Below, piece after piece: positions 1 to 7,413 of a stretch of 11,391 nt of DNA. Under the pieces are notes generated by a model. It searched no databases. It was not told where the DNA came from and saw only the letters and a program-made list of their open reading frames with translations. The position numbers were made by a program, and so were the translations under genes. Numbering within the stretch: the first letter of the stretch is position 1; each line of letters begins with the position of its first letter. The DNA is from Rhodocyclaceae bacterium (GTDB lineage: Bacteria > Pseudomonadota > Gammaproteobacteria > Burkholderiales > Rhodocyclaceae): the NCBI GenBank assembly GCA_027325905.1, contig DAIEEM010000033.1:1-11391 (forward strand), given 5' to 3'.

Positions 1-573
1 ACCAGCTTTCAGGGCGCCGCCCTCGCCTTCCAGTCCTCGCTCAACAATACGCTGCTGCTGATTCTTGCCGCCATCGTCACCATGTACATCGTGCTCGGCG
101 TCCTCTACGAGAGCTACATCCATCCGGTGACCATCCTGTCCCCCCTGCCCTCGGCCGGCGTCGGCGCGCTCTTGGCGCTGCTGATCTCGGGCACCGATCT
201 GGGCATCGTCGGCATCATCGGCATCGTCCTGTTGATCGGCATCGTCAAGAAGAACGCCATCATGATGATCGACTTCGCCCTGGAAGCCGAGCGCGAGCAC
301 GGAAGAACGCCGCGCGAGGCGATCTTCGAGGCCTGCCTGCTGCGCTTCCGGCCGATCCTCATGACCACCCTGTCGGCGCTGCTCGGCGCCCTGCCGCTGA
401 TGCTCGGCACCGGCGTCGGCTCCGAGCTGCGCCATCCGCTGGGGCTGACCATGGTCGGCGGCCTGCTGGTGAGCCAGGTGCTGACCTTGTTCACCACGCC
501 GGTGATCTACCTCGCCTTCGACCGCGTCGCCCGCCGTCTCGCGGCGCGGCGCGGCCCGGCGCAGCGGGCATGA
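1..573 (+). CDS. mdtB: MdtB-like RND efflux permease, C-terminal fragment (5' end outside window)
   Basis: This is the last 190 residues of an inner-membrane RND drug/proton antiporter of the HAE-1 (AcrB/MdtBC) type; the reading frame is open from base 1. What is present is the distal membrane half: hydrophobic segments corresponding to about TM8-TM12. It includes the family signature [18 protein letters not shown], whose second Lys corresponds to the TM10 proton-relay Lys of AcrB, then the [19 protein letters not shown] loop/helix and a final TM ending in a basic tail ([13 protein letters not shown]). The stop TGA overlaps the next gene's ATG (ATGA at 570-573), so the two permeases are translationally coupled. 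Known MdtB and MdtC form one heterotrimer served by a single membrane-fusion protein. The tandem arrangement here supports MdtB over a lone AcrB-like pump. Calling it MdtB rather than another first-position RND paralogue rests on its neighbour, because the N-terminal two thirds cannot be seen. Confidence 0.9.
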   Translation, partial: TSFQGAALAFQSSLNNTLLLILAAIVTMYIVLGVLYESYIHPVTILSPLPSAGVGALLALLISGTDLGIVGIIGIVLLIGIVKKNAIMMIDFALEAEREHGRTPREAIFEACLLRFRPILMTTLSALLGALPLMLGTGVGSELRHPLGLTMVGGLLVSQVLTLFTTPVIYLAFDRVARRLAARRGPAQRA

Positions 574-3500
574 ACGTATCCGCGCCGTTCATCCATCGCC
601 CGGTGGCGACCACGCTGCTGACGCTGGGCGTCGCCATCGCCGGCGTCATCGCCTTCACGCTGCTGCCGGTGGCGCCGCTGCCGCAGGTCGATTTCCCGAC
701 GATATCGGTGCAGGCGGCCCTGCCGGGCGCCAGCCCCGAAACCATGGCGTCGACGGTGGCGACGCCGCTCGAACGCTCGCTCGGCACCATCGCCGGCGTC
801 ACCGAGATCACCTCGTCGAGTTCGCTCGGCAACACGCGCGTCACGCTGCAGTTCGACCTCTCGCGCAACATCGACGGCGCCGCGCGCGACGTCCAGGCCG
901 CCATCAACGCCGCGCGCACCCTGCTGCCCACCGGCATGCCGAGCAACCCGACCTACCGCAAGGTGAATCCGGCCGACGCGCCGGTCATGATCCTGTCGCT
1001 GACGTCGGAATCGATGAGCCGCGGCCAGATGTACGACGCCGCCTCGACCATCCTGGCGCAGAAGATTTCCCAGGTCGACGGCATCGGCCAGGTCACCGTC
1101 GGCGGCAGTTCGCTGCCGGCCGTGCGCGTCGAGCTCAACCCGCTCGCCCTGAGCAATCTTGGCTTGGGCGCCGAAGACGTGCGCAGCGCCATCGTCACCA
1201 CCAACGTCAACCGCCCGAAAGGCTTCATCGAGGGCGGCGCGCGCCACTGGCAGATCCTCGCCAACGACCAGGCCATGCGCGCCGCCGACTACGTGCCGGC
1301 GATCGTCGCCTACCGGAACGGCGCGGCCGTGCGCATCGGCGACGTCGCCGACGTCCAGGATTCCGTGCAGGACCTGCGCAACGCCGGCCTCGCCAACGGC
1401 AAGCCGGCCGTGATGATGATCCTGTTCCGCCAGCCCGGCGCCAACATCATCGAGACCGTCGACCGCGTGCGCGCCCTGCTGCCGAGCTTGCGCGCCTCGA
1501 TTCCCGGCGCCATCGACCTTGAGGTGACGATGGACCGCACGCCGACGATCCGCGCTTCGCTGCGCGAAGTCGAGCGCACGCTGATGATTTCCGTCATCCT
1601 GGTCGTACTGGTGGTGTTCCTGTTCCTGCGCAACGGGCGGGCCGCGCTGATTCCGAGCGTCGTCGTGCCGGTGTCGCTGATCGGCACCTTCGCCGTCATG
1701 TACCTGTTCGGCTACAGCCTCGATACGCTCTCCTTGATGGCGCTGACCATCGCCACCGGCTTCGTCGTCGACGATGCGGTGGTGGTGCTGGAAAACGTCT
1801 CGCGCCATATCGAGGCGGGCATGACGCCCTTCGCAGCCTCGCTGCGCGGCGCGCGCGAAGTCGGTTTCACCGTGCTGTCGATGAGCCTGTCGCTGATCGC
1901 CGTGTTCATCCCCATCCTGCTGATGGGCGGCATCGTCGGCCGCCTGTTCCGCGAATTCGCCGTCACGCTCTCCGCCGCCATCCTGATGTCGCTGGCGATG
2001 TCGCTGACGACGACGCCGATGATGTGCGCGCGCGTGCTGAAGGCCCGCGACGACCAGAAGCACGGCCGTCTCTACCACGCCGGCGAGCGCATCTTCGCCG
2101 GCGCGCTGCGCGGCTACGAGGTCACGCTCGATTGGGCGCTCGCCCACGGCCGCGTCATGCTGCTGGTGCTCGCCGTCACCGTCGGCTTCAACATCTACCT
2201 CTACACGATCGTGCCCAAGGGCTTCTTTCCGCAGCAGGACGTCGGGCGCATCTCCGGCATGATCCAGGCCGACCAGGCGATTTCCTTCCAGGCCATGCGC
2301 GAGAAGGTGGCGAGCTTCGTCGAGATCGTGCGCCGCGACCCGGCGGTCGCTACCGTGGTCGCCTTCACCGGCGGCGGCCAGCGCAATTCGGGCTTCATGT
2401 TCATCGCCTTGAAGCCGCTCGCCGAACGCAAGCTCTCCTCCGACAAGGTGATCGCGCGGCTGCGGCCGCAACTGGCGCGCGAACCGGGCGCCAGCCTGTT
2501 CCTGCAGCCGCAGCAGGACATCCGCGTCGGCGGCCGCATGTCCAACGCGCAGTACCAATACACGCTGCAGGCCGACAACATCGACGAGCTGCGCACCTGG
2601 GAACCGCGCGTGCGCCAGGCGCTGTCGCAACTGCCGATGCTCGCCGACGTCAACACCGACCAGCAGGACAAGGGCCTGCAGACCAGCCTGGTCATCGACC
2701 GCGACGCCGCGACGCGGCTGGGCATTTCCGTGGCCCTGATCGACCAGACGCTCAACGACCTGTTCGGCCAGCGCCAGGTGTCGACGATCTACAATCCGCT
2801 CAACCAGTACCAAGTCGTGCTCGAGGCGGCACCGCAGTACTGGCAGAGTCCCGCGATTCTCAAGCAGATTTTCATCATCGCGCCCGGCGGCGTGCAAGTG
2901 CCGCTGTCGGCAGTGGCGCACTACGAGATCACGTCGACGCCGCTGGCCGTCAACCATCAGGGCCAGTTTGCGGCGTCGACGATCTCCTTCAACCTGCCGG
3001 TCGGCGTCTCGCTCTCCGCCGCCACGCGCGCCATCGACGACGCCGTGCTGCGCCTCGACGCGCCGACTTCCGTGCAAGGCAGCTTCCAGGGCACGGCGAG
3101 GGCCTTCCAGGACTCGCTCGCCAGCCAGCCGCTGTTGATCCTGGCGGCGCTGATCGCCGTCTATCTCGTGCTCGGCATCCTCTACGAAAGCCTCGTCCAT
3201 CCGCTGACGATCCTGTCGACGCTGCCGTCGGCCGGCGTCGGCGCCCTTCTTGCGCTGCTGGCATTCGGCAGCGAGCTCTCGATCATCGCGCTGATCGGCA
3301 TCATCCTGCTCATCGGCATCGTCAAGAAAAACGCCATCATGATGATCGACTTCGCGCTCGACGCCGAGCGGCGCGAAGGCCTCAGTCCCCGCGCCGCCAT
3401 CCGCCGCGCCTGCCTGCTGCGCTTCCGCCCGATCATGATGACGACGATGGCGGCGCTGTTCGGCGCCATTCCGCTCGCCATCGGCTTTTCCGACGGCGCC

Positions 3501-3671
3501 GAGTTCCGCCGGCCGCTCGGCATTTCCATCGTCGGCGGCCTCATCCTGAGCCAGTTGCTGACGCTATACACGACGCCGGTCGTCTATCTCTACCTCGACC
3601 GCTTCCGCCTTTGGTCCCTGGCGCGGCGCCGCGGCGCCGCGCCGGCGCAACTCGCCCGAGAATCCTCATGA
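570..3671 (+). CDS. mdtC: MdtC-like RND multidrug efflux permease
   Basis: A complete 1033-residue RND permease, close to the 1025 residues of E. coli MdtC. It starts with a cytoplasmic stub and TM1 (residues about 10-31), then the periplasmic porter motif [16 protein letters not shown] and the run [21 protein letters not shown], almost word for word that of enterobacterial MdtC. The TM4 motif [15 protein letters not shown] holds the proton-relay Asp pair D401/D402. The matching TM10 Lys is K920, in [16 protein letters not shown] second large periplasmic loop lies between TM7 and TM8 (about 555-855), as in all RND pumps. The start is fixed by the ATGA overlap with the upstream permease; no strong Shine-Dalgarno is visible, which fits re-initiation. 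Its own stop overlaps the next ATG in the same way. It is expected to pair with the MdtB-like protein in a proton-driven pump for drugs, bile-salt-like detergents or similar compounds; the real substrates here are unknown. It lacks nothing obvious and looks functional. Confidence 0.95.
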   Translation: MNVSAPFIHRPVATTLLTLGVAIAGVIAFTLLPVAPLPQVDFPTISVQAALPGASPETMASTVATPLERSLGTIAGVTEITSSSSLGNTRVTLQFDLSRNIDGAARDVQAAINAARTLLPTGMPSNPTYRKVNPADAPVMILSLTSESMSRGQMYDAASTILAQKISQVDGIGQVTVGGSSLPAVRVELNPLALSNLGLGAEDVRSAIVTTNVNRPKGFIEGGARHWQILANDQAMRAADYVPAIVAYRNGAAVRIGDVADVQDSVQDLRNAGLANGKPAVMMILFRQPGANIIETVDRVRALLPSLRASIPGAIDLEVTMDRTPTIRASLREVERTLMISVILVVLVVFLFLRNGRAALIPSVVVPVSLIGTFAVMYLFGYSLDTLSLMALTIATGFVVDDAVVVLENVSRHIEAGMTPFAASLRGAREVGFTVLSMSLSLIAVFIPILLMGGIVGRLFREFAVTLSAAILMSLAMSLTTTPMMCARVLKARDDQKHGRLYHAGERIFAGALRGYEVTLDWALAHGRVMLLVLAVTVGFNIYLYTIVPKGFFPQQDVGRISGMIQADQAISFQAMREKVASFVEIVRRDPAVATVVAFTGGGQRNSGFMFIALKPLAERKLSSDKVIARLRPQLAREPGASLFLQPQQDIRVGGRMSNAQYQYTLQADNIDELRTWEPRVRQALSQLPMLADVNTDQQDKGLQTSLVIDRDAATRLGISVALIDQTLNDLFGQRQVSTIYNPLNQYQVVLEAAPQYWQSPAILKQIFIIAPGGVQVPLSAVAHYEITSTPLAVNHQGQFAASTISFNLPVGVSLSAATRAIDDAVLRLDAPTSVQGSFQGTARAFQDSLASQPLLILAALIAVYLVLGILYESLVHPLTILSTLPSAGVGALLALLAFGSELSIIALIGIILLIGIVKKNAIMMIDFALDAERREGLSPRAAIRRACLLRFRPIMMTTMAALFGAIPLAIGFSDGAEFRRPLGISIVGGLILSQLLTLYTTPVVYLYLDRFRLWSLARRRGAAPAQLARESS

Positions 3672-5089
3672 ACCGCCGCCCAACCCTATCCTGCATCGTC
3701 CTCCTGCTCGCCGGCTGCGCCGTCGGGCCCGACTACAAGCGCCCCGCGGTCGAGACGCCAGCCGCCTACAAGGAAGCCGGCGACTGGAAGCCGGCGCAGC
3801 CGCAGGACGAGGCGCCGCGCGGCAAGTGGTGGGAAATCTACGGCGACGACGAACTTAACGAGCTGGTAGCGCAGGTCGAAGTGTCGAACCAGAACGTGCG
3901 CGCCGCGGCGGCGCAATACCGGCAGGCCCTGGCGCTACTGGGCCAGGCGCAGGCCGCCTGGTTCCCGACGCTGACGGGCAACCTCGACGCCACCCGCGCG
4001 CAGGGCGTGTCGGCCTCGGTGAGCGGAGGTTCGTCGGGCGCGAGCGCGGTGATACTCGGCTCGCCGATTCGCAACTCCCTGGGGCCGACGCTCTCGGTGA
4101 GCTGGGAGGCCGACGTCTGGGGCGGCATTTCGCGCAACGTCGAAGCCAGCGAGACTTCGGCGCAGGCCAGCGCCGCCGACCTGCAGGCCGCGCTGCTCTC
4201 GGCGCAGGCGACGCTGGTGCAAAGCTACATGCAGTTGCGCGTCAACGACGTCCAGCAGCGGCTGCTGGCGCAGACCGTCGCGGCCTACCGGCGCTCGCTC
4301 GAAATCACGCAGAACCGCTACGAGGCCGGCGTCGCCGGACGCGTCGACGTCGTCCAGGCCGAGGCGCAGTTGAAATCGACCCAGGCGCAGGCGATCGACT
4401 TGCGCACCCAGCGCGCCCAGCTCGAACACGCGATCGCCGTATTGATCGGACGCGCGCCGGCGGAGTTCGCGCTGGCGCCGGTCGACGGCCTGCCAGTCCT
4501 GCCGGCGATGCCCGGCAGCCTGCCCTCCGCGCTGCTCGAACGCCGCCCGGACATCGCCGGCGCCGAACGTCGCATGGCCTCGGCCAACGCGCAGATCGGC
4601 GTCGCCCAGGCCGCATTCTTCCCGACGCTGATGCTCGGCGCCGCCACCGGCTACCTGCATTCCAGCTTCTCGCAATTGCTCACCCTGCCCAACCGCTTCT
4701 GGTCGGTCGGTCCGGCCATGGCGCTGACGCTGTTCGACGCCGGCGCCCGCTCGGCACAGAAGGAAGCGGCGATCGCCAACTACGACAAGAGCGTCGCCAC
4801 CTATCGCCAAACGGTGCTCGCCGCCTTCCAGGAAGTCGAGGACAACCTCGCCGCGCTGCGCGTCCTGGCCGAGGAAGTGGAGGCGCAACAGGCCGCCACG
4901 CGCGCCGCCGCGGCGGCGCTGGCGCTGACCGAGAACCAGTACGAAGCCGGCACCGTCGGCTACCTAAATGTCGTCACCACCCAGGCCACCGCCCTTGCGG
5001 CCGCCGTTTCCGAACTCAACCTCGCCGGCCGCCGCCTGGTCGCCGACGCTACCTTGCAGAAAGCGCTGGGCGGCGACTGGCGACCGTAG
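3668..5089 (+). CDS. NodT-family outer-membrane efflux lipoprotein (TolC-like channel)
   Basis: A 473-residue outer-membrane factor that would complete the tripartite pump as the exit duct. It begins with a short lipoprotein signal peptide whose lipobox is LAGC, giving lipidated Cys17; the +2 residue is Ala, not Asp, so outer-membrane sorting is expected. The start of the mature protein, [18 protein letters not shown], is typical of NodT/OprM/CusC-type factors. Two OEP repeats follow (about 60-255 and 285-465). Each has a long alpha-hairpin and the paired motifs [19 protein letters not shown] (217-235) and [20 protein letters not shown] (424-443). The family motif [32 protein letters not shown] lies at 289-320. 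The ATG (3668) overlaps the permease stop as ATGA, so all three genes form one translationally coupled unit. E. coli mdtABC relies on a distant tolC, whereas here the channel is encoded in the operon. No T-rich terminator is visible in the 26 bp before the convergent kinase gene. Confidence 0.95.
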   Translation: MNRRPTLSCIVLLLAGCAVGPDYKRPAVETPAAYKEAGDWKPAQPQDEAPRGKWWEIYGDDELNELVAQVEVSNQNVRAAAAQYRQALALLGQAQAAWFPTLTGNLDATRAQGVSASVSGGSSGASAVILGSPIRNSLGPTLSVSWEADVWGGISRNVEASETSAQASAADLQAALLSAQATLVQSYMQLRVNDVQQRLLAQTVAAYRRSLEITQNRYEAGVAGRVDVVQAEAQLKSTQAQAIDLRTQRAQLEHAIAVLIGRAPAEFALAPVDGLPVLPAMPGSLPSALLERRPDIAGAERRMASANAQIGVAQAAFFPTLMLGAATGYLHSSFSQLLTLPNRFWSVGPAMALTLFDAGARSAQKEAAIANYDKSVATYRQTVLAAFQEVEDNLAALRVLAEEVEAQQAATRAAAAALALTENQYEAGTVGYLNVVTTQATALAAAVSELNLAGRRLVADATLQKALGGDWRP

Positions 5090-5115
5090 CGATCCATCGG
5101 CCGGCCCGTCGCGCC

Positions 5116-6417
5116 TCACGCCAGAGAAGGCGCGCCCGGCAAGTGGATCTCGGCGGCGAATCCGGCCGGCTCGGTCTTGCGCAATACCAGGCGGCCGCCG
5201 TGGCCTTCGGCGATGCGGGCGACGATGGCCAGCCCGAGCCCGCAGTGGCCGGTGCCGCCGCGCGAGGCGTCGAGGCGGGTAAACGGCCGCATGGCCCGCG
5301 CCATGTCTCCCGCCGGGATACCGCAGCCGGCGTCGGCGACGGCGACCACGACGTCGGCGCCGTCGACACGGACGGCGACGGCGATGGGCGCCGTGCCGTA
5401 TTCGAGCGCGTTCTCGATCAGGTTGACGACGGCGCGGCGCAGGGCGTTGGGGCGGACGGCGGCGAGCGCCTCGCCGTCGCCGTCGCCGGCGGCGACGCCG
5501 CGCGCGCGGTAGGGCGCCGCCACTTCCTGCACGAAGGGCTTGAGGTCGTGGATCGAGGCCGCCTCGTCGTCGTCGCCGCGGGCGAAGGCGAGGAACTGCT
5601 CGGTGATGCGCTCGATCTCGCCGAGGTTCTGGTTGAGTTCCCCGCGCCGCTCGCCGTTCTGCAGCTCCAGCAGCAGGCGCAGCCGCGTGATCGGCGTACG
5701 CAAGTCGTGAGCGACGCCGGCCAGCATGATGGCGCGGTCCTCTTCGTGGCGGCGCTGGCGCTCGGCCATTTCGTTGTAGCGTTCGATGAGGACGCGGCTG
5801 ATGCCGACGCCGGAGACGCCCAGGCGTTGCGGCGGCGCCGCCGGGCCGACGGCTTCGAGGGCCGTCACCAACTGCTTCAGCGGACGCTGCACCTGCCAGA
5901 GCAGGAACATGCCGCCGACGAGGACGACGACGAAACCGACGACGAGGGAGAAAATCAGCGAATCGGCACGGCGGTAGAGCGCGTTCGACGTCGGCAGGAA
6001 CAGCCACTGCGGCGCCCGGCCGGCCGGGCGCAGGTCGACCCAGAGGCCCGGCGATGGCGTCAGCGTCGCGACGACGCGCACCGGCCGGCCGAGTTCCTCG
6101 TCGAGGCGCTCCTTGATTTGCGCCGCGCGCTCGGCGCGCTCGGCGCGCTCGGCCTCGTCGAGCGTCAGCGCCGGCAGCGTCGGCGCGATGATCCGGCCCC
6201 TGAGGGAAGGCAATTCGGCGGCCGGTCGCGTCTCAAGGAAGTCCTCGATCAAGGTCACCTGCACGGCGATGGTGCGCGAAAAGCTGTTGACCCGAGCCTC
6301 GTCGAGATGCGCGAGAAACAGCATCGTCATGGTACCGTAACTCGCCGCCAGCGCCACCAGCAGCACCAGCGCCAGGCGCAGATAAAGCGAATCGCGCAGC
6401 CGCAGGACCGGCGTCAC
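5116..6417 (-). CDS. envZ: EnvZ-like sensor histidine kinase
   Basis: A 433-residue membrane sensor kinase. The GTG start (6417-6415) overlaps the regulator stop as GTGA, so the two are translationally coupled; no upstream start fits better. TM1 spans about 14-35, a periplasmic sensing domain of some 115 residues follows, TM2 is about 153-175, then a HAMP linker (about 175-227). The dimerisation/phosphoacceptor helix reads MLAGVAHDLRTPITRLRLLLE with His237, nearly identical to the EnvZ H-box. ATP-binding boxes are present: N box NLIENALEYG (332-341), G1 DAGCGIP (362-368) and G2 GTGHCGLGLAIV (388-399). It is expected to autophosphorylate, and to phosphorylate and dephosphorylate, the OmpR-like partner. 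It sits tail-to-tail with the efflux operon 26 bp away. By analogy with BaeSR beside mdtABCD in E. coli it might control the pump, but the sequence itself matches EnvZ and the classical osmotic/porin role is equally possible. The periplasmic domain carries a perfect 9-bp triplication, listed separately. Confidence 0.93.
   Translation of the reverse strand: MTPVLRLRDSLYLRLALVLLVALAASYGTMTMLFLAHLDEARVNSFSRTIAVQVTLIEDFLETRPAAELPSLRGRIIAPTLPALTLDEAERAERAERAAQIKERLDEELGRPVRVVATLTPSPGLWVDLRPAGRAPQWLFLPTSNALYRRADSLIFSLVVGFVVVLVGGMFLLWQVQRPLKQLVTALEAVGPAAPPQRLGVSGVGISRVLIERYNEMAERQRRHEEDRAIMLAGVAHDLRTPITRLRLLLELQNGERRGELNQNLGEIERITEQFLAFARGDDDEAASIHDLKPFVQEVAAPYRARGVAAGDGDGEALAAVRPNALRRAVVNLIENALEYGTAPIAVAVRVDGADVVVAVADAGCGIPAGDMARAMRPFTRLDASRGGTGHCGLGLAIVARIAEGHGGRLVLRKTEPAGFAAEIHLPGAPSLA
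6126..6152 (-). repeat. Three perfect tandem copies of a 9-bp unit inside the kinase gene
   Basis: The unit CGCGCTCGG occurs three times without mismatch (6126-6134, 6135-6143, 6144-6152). On the coding strand it encodes the Ala-Glu-Arg iterations within EAERAERAERAAQ (residues about 88-99) in the periplasmic sensor domain. The unit is a multiple of three, so copy-number change would lengthen or shorten a charged helix without breaking the frame. Confidence 0.9.
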
Positions 6418-7169
6418 GGCGCCGCCCGCTCGCTGCCCGCAGCGGCCTCGGCGCCCTCGTTGCCGTTGGGCACGAAGACGTAGCCGAAGCCCCACACCGT
6501 CTGGATCAAGCGCGGCGTGCCGGGATCGTTTTCGATGATCTTGCGCAGCCGCGAAATCTGCACGTCGATGCTGCGCTCGAAGGACTCGGCGTCGCGGCCG
6601 CGCGCCAGTTCGATCAGGCGCTCGCGCGACAGCGGCTGGTGCGGATGGCGGGCGAGGGCGGCGAGCAGCGCGAATTCGCCCGAGGTGAGTTCGATCGGGG
6701 CGCCGCCGCGCCACAGGGTGCGCGTGCCGAGGTCGAGACGGAAATCGCCGAAGGCGATGTCGGCGGCGTCGGCCAGCGGCGTGCCGGGCGGCTGCGGCAT
6801 GCGCCGGCGCAACACGGCGCGGATGCGCGCCGTGAGTTCCTGCGGCAGGAAGGGCTTGCCGAGGTAGTCGTCGGCGCCGATGTCGATACCGGCGACGCGG
6901 TGCAGTGGCTCGTTCCTGGCGGTCAGCATGATGATGGGCACGTCGTCGCCGGCCGCGCGGATGCGCCGACAGGCTTCGAGGCCATCGACCTCGGGCATCA
7001 TGACGTCGAGCACCAGCAGGTCGGGCCGCCGCCTTTGCAGCCGGCGCCCGATGTCGCGGGCATCGGCGAAGCTGCGCACGTCGAAGCCCTGCGTCGCCAG
7101 ATACTGCTCGAGCAGTCTGCGCAGTGCGGGGTCGTCGTCGACGACCCAAATCCAGGGGAGTCGCTTCAT
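6414..7169 (-). CDS. ompR: OmpR-like response regulator, transcription factor
   Basis: A 251-residue cytoplasmic regulator with a receiver domain (about 1-122) and a winged-helix DNA-binding domain (about 137-235). Receiver residues are intact: acidic D11/D12, phosphoacceptor D55 in LLVLDVMMP, T83 in IIMLTAR and K105 in DYLGKPF. The effector domain carries the OmpR-specific runs LTSGEFALLAALARHP, ERSIDVQISRLRK and IQTVWGFGYVFVP, so true OmpR kinship is clear rather than mere PhoB-type membership. It has a 16-residue Gly/Glu/Ala tail after the winged helix. I chose the ATG at 7169 because the protein then begins MKRLPWIWVVDDD, as the family does, although no Shine-Dalgarno precedes it. An in-frame ATG at 7280 has a better one (AGGGG, 5 nt spacing) but would add 37 residues including six alanines encoded by a CGG repeat. 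It is transcribed first, with the kinase downstream. Confidence 0.94.
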   Translation of the reverse strand: MKRLPWIWVVDDDPALRRLLEQYLATQGFDVRSFADARDIGRRLQRRRPDLLVLDVMMPEVDGLEACRRIRAAGDDVPIIMLTARNEPLHRVAGIDIGADDYLGKPFLPQELTARIRAVLRRRMPQPPGTPLADAADIAFGDFRLDLGTRTLWRGGAPIELTSGEFALLAALARHPHQPLSRERLIELARGRDAESFERSIDVQISRLRKIIENDPGTPRLIQTVWGFGYVFVPNGNEGAEAAAGSERAAP

Positions 7170-7186
7170 GCCGCTAGTGTAGCGAG

Positions 7187-7204
7187 CGGCGGCGGCGGCG
7201 GCGG
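7187..7204. repeat. CGG trinucleotide tract, six copies
   Basis: Six uninterrupted CGG triplets lie 18 bp upstream of the chosen regulator start codon. If the longer regulator start at 7280 is used, the tract encodes Ala6. If the start at 7169 is used, it lies in the leader, where it would give a GC-rich, structured transcript. Confidence 0.9.
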
Positions 7205-7289
7205 ACGGATGTGTTGCCAAATATTTCCTGGTTGCCGGCCGCGGGGCGAAGAAATCGCTCGCCACGACGGGGGTTTTCATTGCCGCCCC

Positions 7290-7304
7290 TAGTGGTTTTC
7301 ACTA
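7290..7304. promoter_or_regulatory. Inverted repeat in the divergent intergenic region, candidate operator
   Basis: TAGTG-GTTTT-CACTA is a perfect 5-bp inverted repeat around a 5-nt centre. It lies in the 244-bp space between the divergently transcribed regulator and HD-GYP/CZB genes, a natural place for a shared operator. No convincing sigma-70 promoter pair was found in either direction. A TTGACA at 7340-7345 points toward the HD-GYP gene but has no matching -10 at 16-18 bp. The binding protein is unknown. Confidence 0.35.
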
Positions 7305-7413
7305 ATCCCAATGGGCTATGTACAGAATATGCCGGCTGCTTGACACTCGTTACCCTACGACTGGTCGACGCAAGATACTGCGAGACGCCAATATATTTCT
7401 GGCAATCCCCGTC

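Noticed and set aside
507..3200. An 897-codon open frame on the minus strand opposite the MdtC-like gene
   Set aside because: It is antisense to a gene with unmistakable RND motifs. Its product is low-complexity His/Arg/Asp/Gly-rich, as expected from the reverse strand of GC3-rich coding DNA.
2024..3667. A long forward open frame upstream of, and in frame with, the lipoprotein gene
   Set aside because: Its product in this part is Arg/Ala/Pro-rich shadow sequence overlapping the permease. The real gene begins at 3668 with a lipoprotein signal peptide and an ATGA overlap.
5143..6483. A 446-codon plus-strand open frame across the kinase gene
   Set aside because: It is antisense to conserved histidine-kinase motifs and itself has only Arg/Gly/Asp-rich low-complexity sequence.
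6418..7149. Upstream extension of the kinase reading frame through the regulator gene
   Set aside because: This part is out-of-frame translation of the OmpR-like gene. The kinase starts sensibly at GTG 6417 just before its first membrane segment.
7213..7236. Direct repeat GTTGCC-N12-GTTGCC as an OmpR-type binding site
   Set aside because: The 18-bp period differs from the usual 10-11 bp half-site spacing and the six-base unit is too short to be significant.
7340..7379. Sigma-70 promoter from TTGACA (7340-7345) to GATACT (7374-7379)
   Set aside because: The spacer of 28 bp is far too long and no -10-like hexamer sits at 16-18 bp.
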